NCBI RefSeq assembly: GCF_003122205.1
Contig: NZ_QEYE01000012.1
Span: forward strand, 62,001-126,000
DNA: 64,000 nucleotides
Reading direction: 5' to 3'
Origin: Maritimibacter sp. 55A14
GTDB taxonomy: Bacteria > Pseudomonadota > Alphaproteobacteria > Rhodobacterales > Rhodobacteraceae
Positions 21,634-33,026 of this stretch are shown piece after piece (position 1 is the stretch's first letter; the number at the start of each line of letters is the position of its first letter). The notes under the pieces were generated by a model. That model saw only the letters and a program-made list of their open reading frames with translations. It did no database searches and was not told the origin of the DNA. The position numbers were made by a program, and so were the translations under genes.

Positions 21634-22401
21634 ATGCCCATGACACTCGTGACCGTTCCCTGCCTCTCGGACAACTATGCCTATCTGCTGCATGACGGTG
21701 CCAGCGGCGAGACCGCGCTGGTGGACGCGCCCGAGGCCGTGCCGATCCGCGCCGCACTGGCGGAACGGGGCTGGACGCTGAACACGATACTGATCACGCA
21801 CCACCACATGGACCATGTCGGAGCCGTGGAGGAACTGCGCTCCGAGACCGGCGCCGCCGTGCTCGGTGCCCGCGCCGATGCGCACCGCCTGCCCCCGCTG
21901 GACCGTGCGCTGGAAGAGGGCGACACGGTTGGGCTGGGCGGCGAATCCGGCCGGGTGATGGATGTCTCGGGCCACACGGTCGGCCATATCGCGTTCCACT
22001 TCCCCGAAAGCGGCTATGTCTTCACCGCCGACAGCCTGATGGCGCTGGGCTGCGGGCGGCTCTTCGAGGGCGACGCACCAATGATGTGGGCCAGCCTGTC
22101 GAAGCTGGCCGCGCTGCCGCGCGACACGATTGTCTGTTCGGGCCATGAATACACCGCCGCCAACGCAAAATTCGCGCTAACCATTGATCCCGACAATCCG
22201 GCGCTTAAATCTCGTGCAGCGGCGGTCGCCGCGGCCCGCGCGAAGGGGCAGCCGACGGTTCCCTCGAAGCTGTCCGAGGAATTGGAGACGAACCCGTTTC
22301 TGCGGGCCGCCGATGCCGGGATTCGCGCCCGGCTGGGCATGGAAAATGCCGACGATGCCGAAGTTTTAGCCGAGATTCGGCGTCGAAAAGACGAATTCTG
22401 A
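21634..22401 (+). CDS. gloB: Hydroxyacylglutathione hydrolase (glyoxalase II)
   Basis: A 255-residue metallo-beta-lactamase-fold protein with the binuclear metal motif THHHMDH at 55–61, the GHTVGH block, and the C-terminal helix region expected of GloB. It hydrolyses S-D-lactoylglutathione to D-lactate and glutathione, the second step of methylglyoxal removal. Length and motifs are normal. Confidence 0.96.
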   Translation: MPMTLVTVPCLSDNYAYLLHDGASGETALVDAPEAVPIRAALAERGWTLNTILITHHHMDHVGAVEELRSETGAAVLGARADAHRLPPLDRALEEGDTVGLGGESGRVMDVSGHTVGHIAFHFPESGYVFTADSLMALGCGRLFEGDAPMMWASLSKLAALPRDTIVCSGHEYTAANAKFALTIDPDNPALKSRAAAVAAARAKGQPTVPSKLSEELETNPFLRAADAGIRARLGMENADDAEVLAEIRRRKDEF

Positions 22402-22571
22402 CCCTAAACTATCCTTCCTGAACGGTCCGCATCTGGTGTACTGTGAGGTAAAGTGAAGGGAGATCACTTGAAGCCACCCGGATAAAACCGATCTTTAAAC
22501 GAGAGGTGGCAAGGTAGGGCGCGACAGCCAAAGGCGTCGCGGTCGTGCAAAGCAGGAAAGGAGCGCTAGGG

Positions 22572-24902
<2,331 letters not shown>

Positions 24903-24945
24903 TCCGAGCGGGGCGCGTTCCGTCTCCGCCAGAGCGACCAAAGAC

Positions 24946-24980
24946 CCTGCGCGCTGCCCAGCGGCGCGCAGGATTTTTTT
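24946..24980 (+). terminator. Intrinsic terminator after clpA
   Basis: A perfect 9-bp stem CCTGCGCGC / GCGCGCAGG with a 9-nt loop is followed by A and seven Ts. It begins 43 bp past the clpA stop, between convergent genes. Confidence 0.88.
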
Positions 24981-25009
24981 GCGCTGCCCGTCCCCGCGAG
25001 AACCCGCGC

Positions 25010-27040
25010 CTATTGTTCGGTCAGTTTCAGCTCGATCCGACGGTTCTGCGCCCGCGCCTGCGGCGTGTCCCCGGTGTTCACCGGCTGGAACTCCCCGAAG
25101 CCGGTGGCGGCCAGCCGCTCGGGTGGGATGCCCAGCGCGTCCTGCATGTAGCGCACCACCGACAGTGCCCGCGCCTGGCTGAGCTCCCAGTTGTCGGCAT
25201 AGCGCGCGCCCGGCGCGATGGGCTGGCTGTCGGTATGGCCATCGACCCGGATGATCCAGTCAAGCTCCGCCGGGATCTGATCGGCCACATCGCGGATCAC
25301 GCCCGCCACCTTGGCGATCTCCGCTCGGCCATCCGGGGATAGCTCCGCCGAACCGAGATCGAACAGTACCTCGGAGGAGAAGACGAACCGGTCGCCCACG
25401 ATCCGGACCCCCTCGCGCTCGCCCAGCAGGTCGCGCAACTGCCCGAAGAAATCCGAGCGGTAGCGTTCGAGCTGCTTGTTCTCCGCCTCCAGCCGCTTGC
25501 GTTCGGCCTCTTCCAACTCGGCGCGGCGGCGCTGCTCGGACGCCACGCGGGCCAGCGCGGAGTTGAGCTGCGAGCCCAGCGCCTCGATGCGGACCTCCTG
25601 TTCGATATCCTTGGCCTCGGCGGCGTCCAGCAGCGATTGCAGGCTGGCGACCTGCCGGCGCAGCGCCGCCGTCTGCTCGTTGAGCACGGCCATGCGGCGC
25701 AAGCTTTCCGCCGACGCGGCCTCCTGTTCCCGCAGCTTCCGGTTGGCCTCGGCCAGAAGCGCCGCGCGTTCCTCGGCCTTGCTCAATGCCTCCGACGCCT
25801 TGCCCTCGGCGGCGCGGCGCGCGGCGATCAGGGCGGCAACCTGACGCTCCAGCTCGGCCCGGCTGTCCTCCGTCTCCTCAAGCCGTTCCGAAAGCTCGGC
25901 GCGCGTCTCGTCAACCGCGCGGGCCTCGGCCAGCTTCTGTTCCAACGCGTCGCGGTCCAGCTCGATCTGGGCGAGCTTGAGGCCAAGTTCCTCTTCTGCT
26001 TCGCGCGCCGCAGCCAGAAGCGTCAGCGTTTCTTCCGCCCGGCGGCGCTGCTCCTCCAGCGCCAGGGTCATCGCGGTCAGCTCATCGCGGGAATTGGCGA
26101 GCTTGCGGCGCAATTCCTCCGCCGCGGCGGCCTCGGCCAGGCGCTTCTTCTCCTCCCCGGTGAGCGCCGCCTGCGTGTCCTGGAGCCGCTCGCGCAGCGC
26201 CTCGGCGGCGGCGGCTTCGGCCAGCCGCGCCTGCTCGGCCTCCGAGAGTTCCGCCTGCAACTCTTCGGTCCGCGCGCCAGCGGCCTCGGCGCGGGCCTGC
26301 GCGGCCTCGGCGTTGCCCTCGGCCTCCTCAAGCGCCGCCAGAGTCTGTGCCAGCGTGGCGTCCTTTTGCGCGGCATCCGTCCGCAGCCGATCCACCAGCG
26401 CCTGCATCGCGTCGGCCTGCGCGGCGGCCAGGCGGGCCGCTTCGGCCTGCGCGTCGACCTCGTCGCGCGCCCGCGCCAGCGCCAGTTCCAGCTTCTCCTG
26501 CGCCGACATCGCGCGCGCGGCTTCGGCCTCGGCCTCCGAAACCGCGCCTTCCAGACGGGCGATCTCGGCCTCATTGGCGCTTTGCGTTTCCTCCAGCGAC
26601 CGCTGCTCGGCCAGAAGCGAGGCGACCTGTTCCTCGAAGCTGGCGACCTGACCGCGATAGCCCTGGATTTCCTCGGCCTGCGCCTCGATCTGCTGGCGGG
26701 CGGAGATTGCCTCGCTGCGCAGCGTTTCGATCAGGCTGGCCTGCGCGGTGGTCGTGGCGCGCTCGCTCGCCAGGGCCTTGTCGAGAGAGCCGACCTCCTC
26801 CTCCAATTCGAAACTGCGCTGCTGCGCCATGCCCAGCGCCGCCGCCAGGCTGGCCACCTCCTCGCCCAGCGCGTCCAGTTCGGTGTCCTGATTGGTGATC
26901 GTTTCGCTGAGCACGAACTGCACGATCATGAAGATCGTCAGCACGAACATCAGCACCAGCAGAAGCGCGGTCATCGCATCCACGAAGCCGGGCCAGATAT
27001 TTGCGCTGAAGCGCTGGCCTGACCGGCGGGAAAGCGCCAT
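25010..27040 (-). CDS. MotB/OmpA-like protein with a very long coiled coil
   Basis: A 676-residue protein. The single transmembrane helix (about 18–44) begins WPGFVDAMTALL; D21 followed by MTAL matches the proton-binding aspartate region of MotB. Residues about 46–530 are an almost unbroken Ala/Glu/Arg-rich coiled coil. The C-terminal OmpA/MotB peptidoglycan-binding domain shows VDGHTDSQPI (599–608), an LSQAR block near 620–624 and the closing NRRIELKL. It is therefore expected in the inner membrane with the coil and OmpA domain in the periplasm. It starts 3 bp after an ExbB/MotA-like gene, its obvious partner. Function is unknown; a proton-driven stator-like complex is my inference. Confidence 0.85.
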   Translation of the reverse strand: MALSRRSGQRFSANIWPGFVDAMTALLLVLMFVLTIFMIVQFVLSETITNQDTELDALGEEVASLAAALGMAQQRSFELEEEVGSLDKALASERATTTAQASLIETLRSEAISARQQIEAQAEEIQGYRGQVASFEEQVASLLAEQRSLEETQSANEAEIARLEGAVSEAEAEAARAMSAQEKLELALARARDEVDAQAEAARLAAAQADAMQALVDRLRTDAAQKDATLAQTLAALEEAEGNAEAAQARAEAAGARTEELQAELSEAEQARLAEAAAAEALRERLQDTQAALTGEEKKRLAEAAAAEELRRKLANSRDELTAMTLALEEQRRRAEETLTLLAAAREAEEELGLKLAQIELDRDALEQKLAEARAVDETRAELSERLEETEDSRAELERQVAALIAARRAAEGKASEALSKAEERAALLAEANRKLREQEAASAESLRRMAVLNEQTAALRRQVASLQSLLDAAEAKDIEQEVRIEALGSQLNSALARVASEQRRRAELEEAERKRLEAENKQLERYRSDFFGQLRDLLGEREGVRIVGDRFVFSSEVLFDLGSAELSPDGRAEIAKVAGVIRDVADQIPAELDWIIRVDGHTDSQPIAPGARYADNWELSQARALSVVRYMQDALGIPPERLAATGFGEFQPVNTGDTPQARAQNRRIELKLTEQ

Positions 27041-27043
27041 GGC

Positions 27044-28288
27044 TCAGCTCCTCTGCCGTCCGGCGTCGAGACCCTCGCGTTCGGCGCTGTCGCGATTGGC
27101 CCGGCGCAACGCCTTGGTAAGGGCCGCCAGATCGCCGCGCAGCTCGGCCATGCTTTCCTGCCGCCCGGCCGACATTTCTTCAAGGATGCGCAAGAGCTGC
27201 ACGTCGATCGAGCGCAGGCGCATCCGCGATTCCGCGTCCACTTGCCCGTCGCCCTGCCCGCCATCGAGCGCCGCGGCGATCTTTTCCTGACCCTCCGCGA
27301 TACGGGTGAGCGCCGCGCCGGTGCCGGACTCGCCCGATTTGCCGATCTGTTCGACCATCCGCTCCACCGCGTCCGTCAGCTGGCCGATCCGCGCGTCGGT
27401 TTCGGCACGGCTGCCGTCGGCGCGCTCGAAGAGCGTCTGCAGGCTGTCCATCTGAACCGCCATATGATCGAGCACGCCGGCCAGCGCGCCCTGATCGAAC
27501 CCCGCCTCGCCATCGCCGCCGGCCAGCCCCAGCCGGGTGATGGTGGAGACCCATTCCTCCAACTCGCGGTAGAAGCGGTTCTGGCCGTGGCCCGCGAACA
27601 ATTCCAGAAGGCCGACGACGAGCGACCCCGCCAGGCCCAGAAGCGACGAGGCGAAGGCCGTGCCCATGCCGCCGAGTTGTACCTCCAGCCCCGACATGAG
27701 CCGGCCGAAGACTGCGACGCCGCTCTCGCCGTCATGCAGGTTAAGCGACTGGATCGTGTCCACCACCGCCGGCACTGTCGTCGCCAGCCCGTAGAATGTG
27801 CCCAGAAGACCCAGGAAAATCAGCAGGTTGACGATATACCGCGTGATGTCGCGCGCCTCGTCGAGCCGGGTCGCCACCGAATCCAGCAGCGATTGCGCCG
27901 AGCTGGAGCTGATCTGCATCCGCGCCCCGCGCGAGCGCAGCAAGGCGGCGAGCGGTGCCAGCAGGCGGGGCGCGTGCGTGAACTCGCTGCCCGGCCGGTC
28001 CATCGCGAAACTCTCGATCCAGCTCACGCAGGATGTCAGTTGCAGCACCTGCCAGAAACAGGCCAGCACGCCGACCACGAAGACCCCGGCGATCACCCCG
28101 TTGAGCCACGGATTGGCCAGGAAAACGGGCGCGACGCGGGGATAGGCGATATAGGCCCCCGCGGCGACGAGGCCCAGGACGATCAGCATCAGCATGATCT
28201 GACGGACGGGCTGCGTGAAATGCGCCCTGGCGCCGCTCTGGGGGCCCGGCGCCATTCTTCTGGTTCCTGATGCGGTCGATCCTGTCAT
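27044..28288 (-). CDS. ExbB/MotA/TolQ-like proton-channel protein
   Basis: The ATG at 28288 gives 414 residues (MTGSTASGTRRMAPGPQ); another ATG at 28255 is possible. There are four membrane segments: two near 30–85, one around IVNLLIFLGLLGTFYGLATT, and one around GMGTAFASSLLGLAGSLVVG. The last two match the ExbB/TolQ/MotA channel helices. A C-terminal tail of roughly 150 residues is cytoplasmic and partly helical. Such proteins form pentamers around two MotB/ExbD-type helices and carry protons. The partner gene follows after 3 bp. It differs from classical ExbB–ExbD in having a MotB-like partner. Confidence 0.83.
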   Translation of the reverse strand: MTGSTASGTRRMAPGPQSGARAHFTQPVRQIMLMLIVLGLVAAGAYIAYPRVAPVFLANPWLNGVIAGVFVVGVLACFWQVLQLTSCVSWIESFAMDRPGSEFTHAPRLLAPLAALLRSRGARMQISSSSAQSLLDSVATRLDEARDITRYIVNLLIFLGLLGTFYGLATTVPAVVDTIQSLNLHDGESGVAVFGRLMSGLEVQLGGMGTAFASSLLGLAGSLVVGLLELFAGHGQNRFYRELEEWVSTITRLGLAGGDGEAGFDQGALAGVLDHMAVQMDSLQTLFERADGSRAETDARIGQLTDAVERMVEQIGKSGESGTGAALTRIAEGQEKIAAALDGGQGDGQVDAESRMRLRSIDVQLLRILEEMSAGRQESMAELRGDLAALTKALRRANRDSAEREGLDAGRQRS

Positions 28289-28365
28289 CGGCCATACCTT
28301 ACGTCGTGTCTGTCTACCTGCCAACACGCAACTTCTTGAGGTACGCCACAACCAACGGCCATCCT

Positions 28366-28920
28366 CTAGCCCGCCGCACCCGCCTGCGTCAACGCGCGCA
28401 CGCGGGTCGCGAGCCAACTCAGTTCGGCGTCCTCGATGCCAAGCTCGCGCAGGTGATCCGCCGTATTGTAGAGATATTCGGTGTTCGGGCCACGGCCACC
28501 CACCGCCCGCGCGATGATGCGTGCCTGCTCTTCGAGATCGAGCGCACCGCAATACTGATCGTGGTCCGGGTCGATCACATAGGCCACGGCCTCCACCCGG
28601 CGGCCGTCGCGCAGGTCGAGCGGGCGCACCACCTCCAGATAGGCCGCGGAAATCAGCTCGCGTTCTCGCAGATAATCCAACGTGGCGTCGTGCCGCTCGG
28701 GCCCGATCGAGAGCGCGATGCCGTCGCAGGCGGCGCCCTCGGCCGCGTCAAGCGCCAGCACAAGGCCAGGATCTTCCACCGTGCCGCGATGATGGATCGA
28801 GCGCATGCAGAAACTCCGGTGATAACCCGACAGCCTGGCGATCTGGCGCTCGGCATAGTCGAAGCCCGGATTCCACATCAGTGATCCGTATCCGAACACC
28901 CAGAGCGTTTCATCCGCCAT
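28366..28920 (-). CDS. chaC: ChaC-like gamma-glutamylcyclotransferase
   Basis: A 184-residue protein with the ChaC start VFGYGSLMWNPGFDY (8–22) containing the YGSL substrate-binding loop, plus FCMRSIHHRGT and the LDYLRERELISAAYLEV region with the catalytic glutamate. ChaC enzymes cleave glutathione to 5-oxoproline and Cys-Gly in the cytosol. It is upstream of the ExbB-like gene in the same orientation (77-bp gap); co-transcription is possible but a functional link is not evident. Confidence 0.9.
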   Translation of the reverse strand: MADETLWVFGYGSLMWNPGFDYAERQIARLSGYHRSFCMRSIHHRGTVEDPGLVLALDAAEGAACDGIALSIGPERHDATLDYLRERELISAAYLEVVRPLDLRDGRRVEAVAYVIDPDHDQYCGALDLEEQARIIARAVGGRGPNTEYLYNTADHLRELGIEDAELSWLATRVRALTQAGAAG

Positions 28921-28990
28921 GCGACTGGTCCTCCTGTCCTGCGCCCTATAAACACGACCCGGTGACAGGCTGCAAACGGGGAATCCCAGG

Positions 28991-29992
28991 ATGCGATTTC
29001 TGATCGGTCTCGTGCTGGTGCTGACGGCGGGCTGGTGCGGCTACTGGTTCGTGGGTGCGGCGGCCAAGGAACGGGTGCTCTCCCGATGGTTCGAAGACCG
29101 CCGCGCCGAGGGCTGGGTGGCGGAACATGACAGGATCGTGGTGCGCGGCTTTCCCAACCGCTTCGACACGACGCTGACCGGCCTGATGCTGGCCGACCCG
29201 GAAACCGGCCTGGCCTGGCGCGCGCCCTTCTTCCAGATCCTCGCGCTCAGCTACCGGCCCAACCACATCATAGCGATCTGGCCCGACAGCCAGACCCTCG
29301 CCTCGCCGCAGGAGCGCCTGACGCTGGAGGCCACGCAAATGCGCGCCTCGGTCCGGTTCGAGCCCGGCACCGCGCTCACGCTCGACCGGGTGACGATGGA
29401 ACTCGACGCGCTCGACGTGACCGGCGAGAACGGCTGGCAGAGCGGCGTGGGCTCGGCGATCTTCGCCACCCGCCAGAACGCGGCGCGCGCGGATTTCCAC
29501 GACATCGCCATCAACGCCAAGGCGGTCCGGCCCAGCGATGCGCTGCGCCGCCGGTTGGATCCGACCGGATACCTGCCCGAAACGGTGGAGGTGATGTCCG
29601 CCGACCTGACGCTGGGCTTCGATTCGCCCTGGGACCGCCGCGCGATCGAAGAGGCGCGCCCGCAGATCACCCGGCTGGAACTCAACGACCTGAACGCCGT
29701 CTGGGGGCGGCTGGAACTGCGTGCGGCCGGTGAGCTTGACGTGGACCAAGCCGGCATTCCCGAGGGCACGATCACGGTCAAGGCGAAGAACTGGCGCGAG
29801 ATGCTGCAGATGGCCGTGGATGGCGGCGTGCTTCCCGAAGGCCTGGCCGACACGATGGAGCGTGGCCTTGCGGTGATGTCCAACATGTCGGGAAATCCCC
29901 GGACGCTCGACGCGCCGATCAGCTTCTCCGGCGGCACCGTGAAATTCGGCCCGATCCCGCTGGGCCCCGCACCGCGGCTGCGCATCCGCTGA
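28991..29992 (+). CDS. DUF2125-family exported protein
   Basis: A 333-residue protein with an N-terminal hydrophobic segment (MRFLIGLVLVLTAGWCGYWF) that is a signal peptide or membrane anchor. The rest is soluble and beta-rich, with repeated short strands (IVVRGFPNRFDTTLTGLML, LTLEATQMRASVRFEP) as in DUF2125 proteins of alphaproteobacteria. I recall no established function. It is likely periplasmic. It lies between divergent chaC and the convergent extensin-like gene and is probably monocistronic. Confidence 0.8.
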   Translation: MRFLIGLVLVLTAGWCGYWFVGAAAKERVLSRWFEDRRAEGWVAEHDRIVVRGFPNRFDTTLTGLMLADPETGLAWRAPFFQILALSYRPNHIIAIWPDSQTLASPQERLTLEATQMRASVRFEPGTALTLDRVTMELDALDVTGENGWQSGVGSAIFATRQNAARADFHDIAINAKAVRPSDALRRRLDPTGYLPETVEVMSADLTLGFDSPWDRRAIEEARPQITRLELNDLNAVWGRLELRAAGELDVDQAGIPEGTITVKAKNWREMLQMAVDGGVLPEGLADTMERGLAVMSNMSGNPRTLDAPISFSGGTVKFGPIPLGPAPRLRIR

Positions 29993-30000
29993 TCGGGGGT

Positions 30001-30897
30001 CTAGCGGCAATAGGGCCCGCTGCGGTGACGGGCCACGTCGAGATGGAAATGATCCTGGTGATGACGGTCCGAATTGGGGCCGAGCACCGTGCCGAACGGG
30101 CCACACGCGGCGCGGTGGGCGCGTCTGAGCACATTCGATTCGCGCCGGTTGTGCCATCCGGTCAGGACCGTGATCTCGTATCCGTCGCGCAGGCCAACGC
30201 CGGAGATGTCGATGGCGTTGCCCCTGGCGTGTTCCGAGAGTTTCGCGCCCGGCCGGCTATTGCGCGTCCGGCAGGCGTAATGCGCCGCCACGCGCAGCCG
30301 CGCCACGCCGCCGCCCCGGTTGCCGACCGCGGGCTTCAGTCCCTTGCCGACCCAGTCGCGCAGGGCGCGCGCGGCCTCGCAATTCATCGTTGCGGGCTGC
30401 GACAGGTTGACCCCGTCCACCGACGTGACGCGGACCGGGTTGCGGATGCCGCAGCCCCGCAGGCGGCCCACGATGGGCGAGAGCGTTCTGCCGCGAATGC
30501 GGTGGTCGCCGCAAATCCGCCGGTCGGGCCCGGAGCGCCCCTGCACCGGCGCGGGCACCCGGAGCGCGGCCTGCCTGCGTTCGGGCAGCCCGTGCGGGCG
30601 CCAGAGCGGGCGGCGCGAGCGGACCACCGCCAGCGGGCTGACCGCCGCGGCGGTCGAGGCGAAGACCGTGGGGGCGGGTGCGGCTTCAAACGCGGAAACC
30701 TCTCCCGGACGCGGGCGCGGCCGCGTACCGGTGTGGTAGAAGACCGGCACCAGCACCATGCGCGGAGTGAACCCGGTCTCGACCACGCGGGCGGCGGGAC
30801 GGGATTCGGGGCGCGGCGAGTGATCCGGCGCGGCGGCTCCGGCCGGCCCGGCCGCCAGCGCCAGCAGTAGCAACGCAATATTGCCCGCCCCGCGCAT
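30001..30897 (-). CDS. Extensin-like C-terminal domain protein (putative peptidoglycan-active)
   Basis: From the ATG at 30897 there are 298 residues with a signal peptide (MRGAGNIALLLLALAAGPAGA). A proline/arginine-rich linker reaches about residue 130. The C-terminal extensin-like domain carries SEHARGNAIDISG and HHQDHFHLDVA, His/Asp motifs resembling those of M15-type D-Ala-D-Ala peptidases. I infer periplasmic, metal-dependent cell-wall work, but activity of this family is not established to my knowledge. The gene starts 5 bp after the tyrC stop and likely forms an operon with hisC and tyrC. Confidence 0.8.
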   Translation of the reverse strand: MRGAGNIALLLLALAAGPAGAAAPDHSPRPESRPAARVVETGFTPRMVLVPVFYHTGTRPRPRPGEVSAFEAAPAPTVFASTAAAVSPLAVVRSRRPLWRPHGLPERRQAALRVPAPVQGRSGPDRRICGDHRIRGRTLSPIVGRLRGCGIRNPVRVTSVDGVNLSQPATMNCEAARALRDWVGKGLKPAVGNRGGGVARLRVAAHYACRTRNSRPGAKLSEHARGNAIDISGVGLRDGYEITVLTGWHNRRESNVLRRAHRAACGPFGTVLGPNSDRHHQDHFHLDVARHRSGPYCR

Positions 30898-30902
30898 CGT
30901 GC

Positions 30903-31826
30903 CTAGCCCCTTGGCCTGTGCGCGCGGCCAAAATCGGGGGCGTCGGTGTCCTGACCGGCCTCGATGATGCCGCGGCGGATCGCGCGGGTGCGGGTGAAAT
31001 AGTCGTGCAGCAGGTCGCCGTCGCCGGTGCGGATCGCGCGTTGCAGCGCGAAAAGCTCCTCCGTGAAGCGGCCCAGGATCTCCAGCGTGGCGTCGCGGTT
31101 GTTGAGGAACACGTCGCGCCACATGGTCGGGTCGGAGGCCGCGATCCGCGTGAAGTCGCGGAAACCGGCCGCGGAATACTTGATCACCTCGCTGTCGGTG
31201 ACGCGCCGCAGGTCGTCGGCCACGCCCACCATCGTATAGGCGATGAGATGCGGCGCATGGCTCGTGACCGCCAGCACCAGGTCATGGTGGTCGGCCCCCA
31301 TCACATCGACCTCGGCACCCAGCGCATGCCAGAATGCCATGTAGCGTTCCAGCGCGTGCCCGTCAGAGTCGGTCACGGGTGTCATCAGGCACCAGCGCCC
31401 GTCGAAAAGCTCGGCAAAGCCGGAGCGCGGCCCGGAATTCTCGGTGCCCGCGATCGGGTGGGCGGGGATGAAATGCACCCCCTCCGGCAGGTGTGGCCCG
31501 ACAGCCGAGATCACTGCGCGTTTCACCGACCCGACATCGGAAAGGGTGGCGCCGGCGGCCAGATGCGGGCCGATTTCGGCGGCGACATCGCCCATCGCAC
31601 CGACCGGCACACAGAGGATCACCAGATCGGCCCCGGCGACGGCTTCGGCGGCGGTCTCGTGCACGCTGTCGCAAAATCCGATTTCGGCCGCCACGGCGCG
31701 CGTTTCAGCGGAGCGCGCGTGCCCCGCAATATGTGACGTCATCCCGGCGCGGCGCATGGCATGCGCGATGGAGGAGGCAATGAGCCCCAGGCCGATCAAC
31801 GCGACGCGGGCATAAGGCGGGGTCAT
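30903..31826 (-). CDS. tyrC: Prephenate/arogenate dehydrogenase
   Basis: A 307-residue protein from ATG 31826, which overlaps the hisC stop (ATGA). It has the Rossmann motif [14 protein letters not shown] near the N-terminus and the prephenate dehydrogenase blocks [10 protein letters not shown] and [12 protein letters not shown]. It oxidatively decarboxylates prephenate or arogenate in tyrosine synthesis. The coupling to hisC, an aminotransferase that in many bacteria also handles aromatic substrates, fits a combined tyrosine route, with arogenate as one possible substrate. Confidence 0.92.
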   Translation of the reverse strand: MTPPYARVALIGLGLIASSIAHAMRRAGMTSHIAGHARSAETRAVAAEIGFCDSVHETAAEAVAGADLVILCVPVGAMGDVAAEIGPHLAAGATLSDVGSVKRAVISAVGPHLPEGVHFIPAHPIAGTENSGPRSGFAELFDGRWCLMTPVTDSDGHALERYMAFWHALGAEVDVMGADHHDLVLAVTSHAPHLIAYTMVGVADDLRRVTDSEVIKYSAAGFRDFTRIAASDPTMWRDVFLNNRDATLEILGRFTEELFALQRAIRTGDGDLLHDYFTRTRAIRRGIIEAGQDTDAPDFGRAHRPRG

Positions 31827-32911
31827 TCGGCGGTCTCCATGAATTCTGCCATCGCCGCGGCGACGCGGCGACAGGCGCTTTCGTCGCCCACTGTGATGCG
31901 CAGCGCCGCCGGCAAGCCGTAGGCCGCCACCTTGCGCACGATCAGCCCGCGGGATTTCAGATGCGCGTCGCAGGCCTCGGCCCGCGCGGGATTGCGCAGC
32001 CGGGCGAGGATGAAATTCGCGTGGCTCGGGTCCGAAGGTACGCCGATGCGGGCCAGTTCCGCCGCCAGCCAGGCCCGCCACTTGGCATTCTCGGCCCGGC
32101 AATGCGCGGTATAGTCCCGGTCGCGCACCGCGGCGGTGGCCGCCGCGAGCGCCGGGGTAGAGAGGTTGAAGGGGCCGCGGACGCGGTTGAGCACGTCGAT
32201 CACGGCGCGCGGGCCATAGCCCCAGCCCACCCGCAGCGCGCCCAGCCCGTAGATCTTGGAGAAGGTGCGCGTCATCACGACATTCTCGCGGGTTTCCACC
32301 AGTTCCGCGCCCGCGTCGTAGTCAGCCACGTATTCCGCATAGGCCCCGTCGAGCACCAGGAGCGCCTGCGGCGGCAGCCCGTCGGCCAGCCGGGCCAGCG
32401 CGTTGCCGCCGATCATCGTGCCGGTGGGGTTGTTGGGATTGGCGATGAAGACCAGCCGTGTGCGTTCCGTGCAGGCCGCCAGGATCGCGTCTACATGGGT
32501 GGTGCGGTTCGTCTCGGCCACCTCGACGGGCGTGGCGCCGGCGGCCAGCGCGGAGATGCGGTACATCGCGAAGCCGTGCTCGGTGTGGATCACCTCGTCG
32601 CCGGGACCGGCATAGGCCTGGCAGAGGAAGGCGATCACCTCGTCGGAGCCGGCGCCGCAGATGATCCGGCCGGCGTCGAGCGCGTGGGTCTCGGCGATGG
32701 CCGCGCGCAATTCGGCATGGTCGGAGGACGGGTAGCGCGCCAGGCTCGCCGCCGAGGCGCGGAACGCCTCCAGCGCGGCGGGGCCGGGCCCCAGCGGGTT
32801 CTCGTTCGACGAGAGCTTCACCACGTCCTCGACACCTTCGATATGGGCGCTGCCGCCCTCGTAAAGGGCGATGTCCATGATGCCGGGCTGTGGCGTGATC
32901 TGGGCGGTCAT
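31823..32911 (-). CDS. hisC: Histidinol-phosphate aminotransferase
   Basis: From ATG 32911 ([20 protein letters not shown]) there are 362 residues, the usual HisC length; the upstream extension of the frame is not conserved. Motifs include [19 protein letters not shown], the YAEY aspartate region and the PLP lysine in [18 protein letters not shown]. It transaminates imidazole-acetol phosphate in histidine synthesis and may act on prephenate or phenylpyruvate given its coupling to tyrC. Confidence 0.93.
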   Translation of the reverse strand: MTAQITPQPGIMDIALYEGGSAHIEGVEDVVKLSSNENPLGPGPAALEAFRASAASLARYPSSDHAELRAAIAETHALDAGRIICGAGSDEVIAFLCQAYAGPGDEVIHTEHGFAMYRISALAAGATPVEVAETNRTTHVDAILAACTERTRLVFIANPNNPTGTMIGGNALARLADGLPPQALLVLDGAYAEYVADYDAGAELVETRENVVMTRTFSKIYGLGALRVGWGYGPRAVIDVLNRVRGPFNLSTPALAAATAAVRDRDYTAHCRAENAKWRAWLAAELARIGVPSDPSHANFILARLRNPARAEACDAHLKSRGLIVRKVAAYGLPAALRITVGDESACRRVAAAMAEFMETAE

Positions 32912-32971
32912 AGCGAAGATTTCCTGCGGTTCCTGTGCGGTTCTAGCGCCGGGCGCCGGGCTTGGCCAGTG

Positions 32972-33024
32972 GGGCAAGAAGAAGGTTTCATGCCTCCGGC
33001 GGGGATATTTGGAGCAAGAAGAAG
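32972..33024. repeat. Short direct repeat and partial intergenic element
   Basis: GGGGCAAGAAGAAGG (32972–32986) and GGAGCAAGAAGAAGG (33010–33024) form a near-identical pair. The second follows CCTCCGGCGGGGATATTT. The CCTCCGGCGGG start is shared with the inverted-repeat element at 43331–43401, so this looks like a one-armed relative. It lies between hisC and priA. Confidence 0.6.
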
Positions 33025-33026
33025 GC

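Noticed and set aside
25010..28288. Zorya-type defence system (ZorA/ZorB), because a MotA-like and a MotB-like gene are adjacent.
   Set aside because: The long coiled coil is on the MotB-like protein rather than the MotA-like one, and no helicase, nuclease or other Zorya partner lies nearby.
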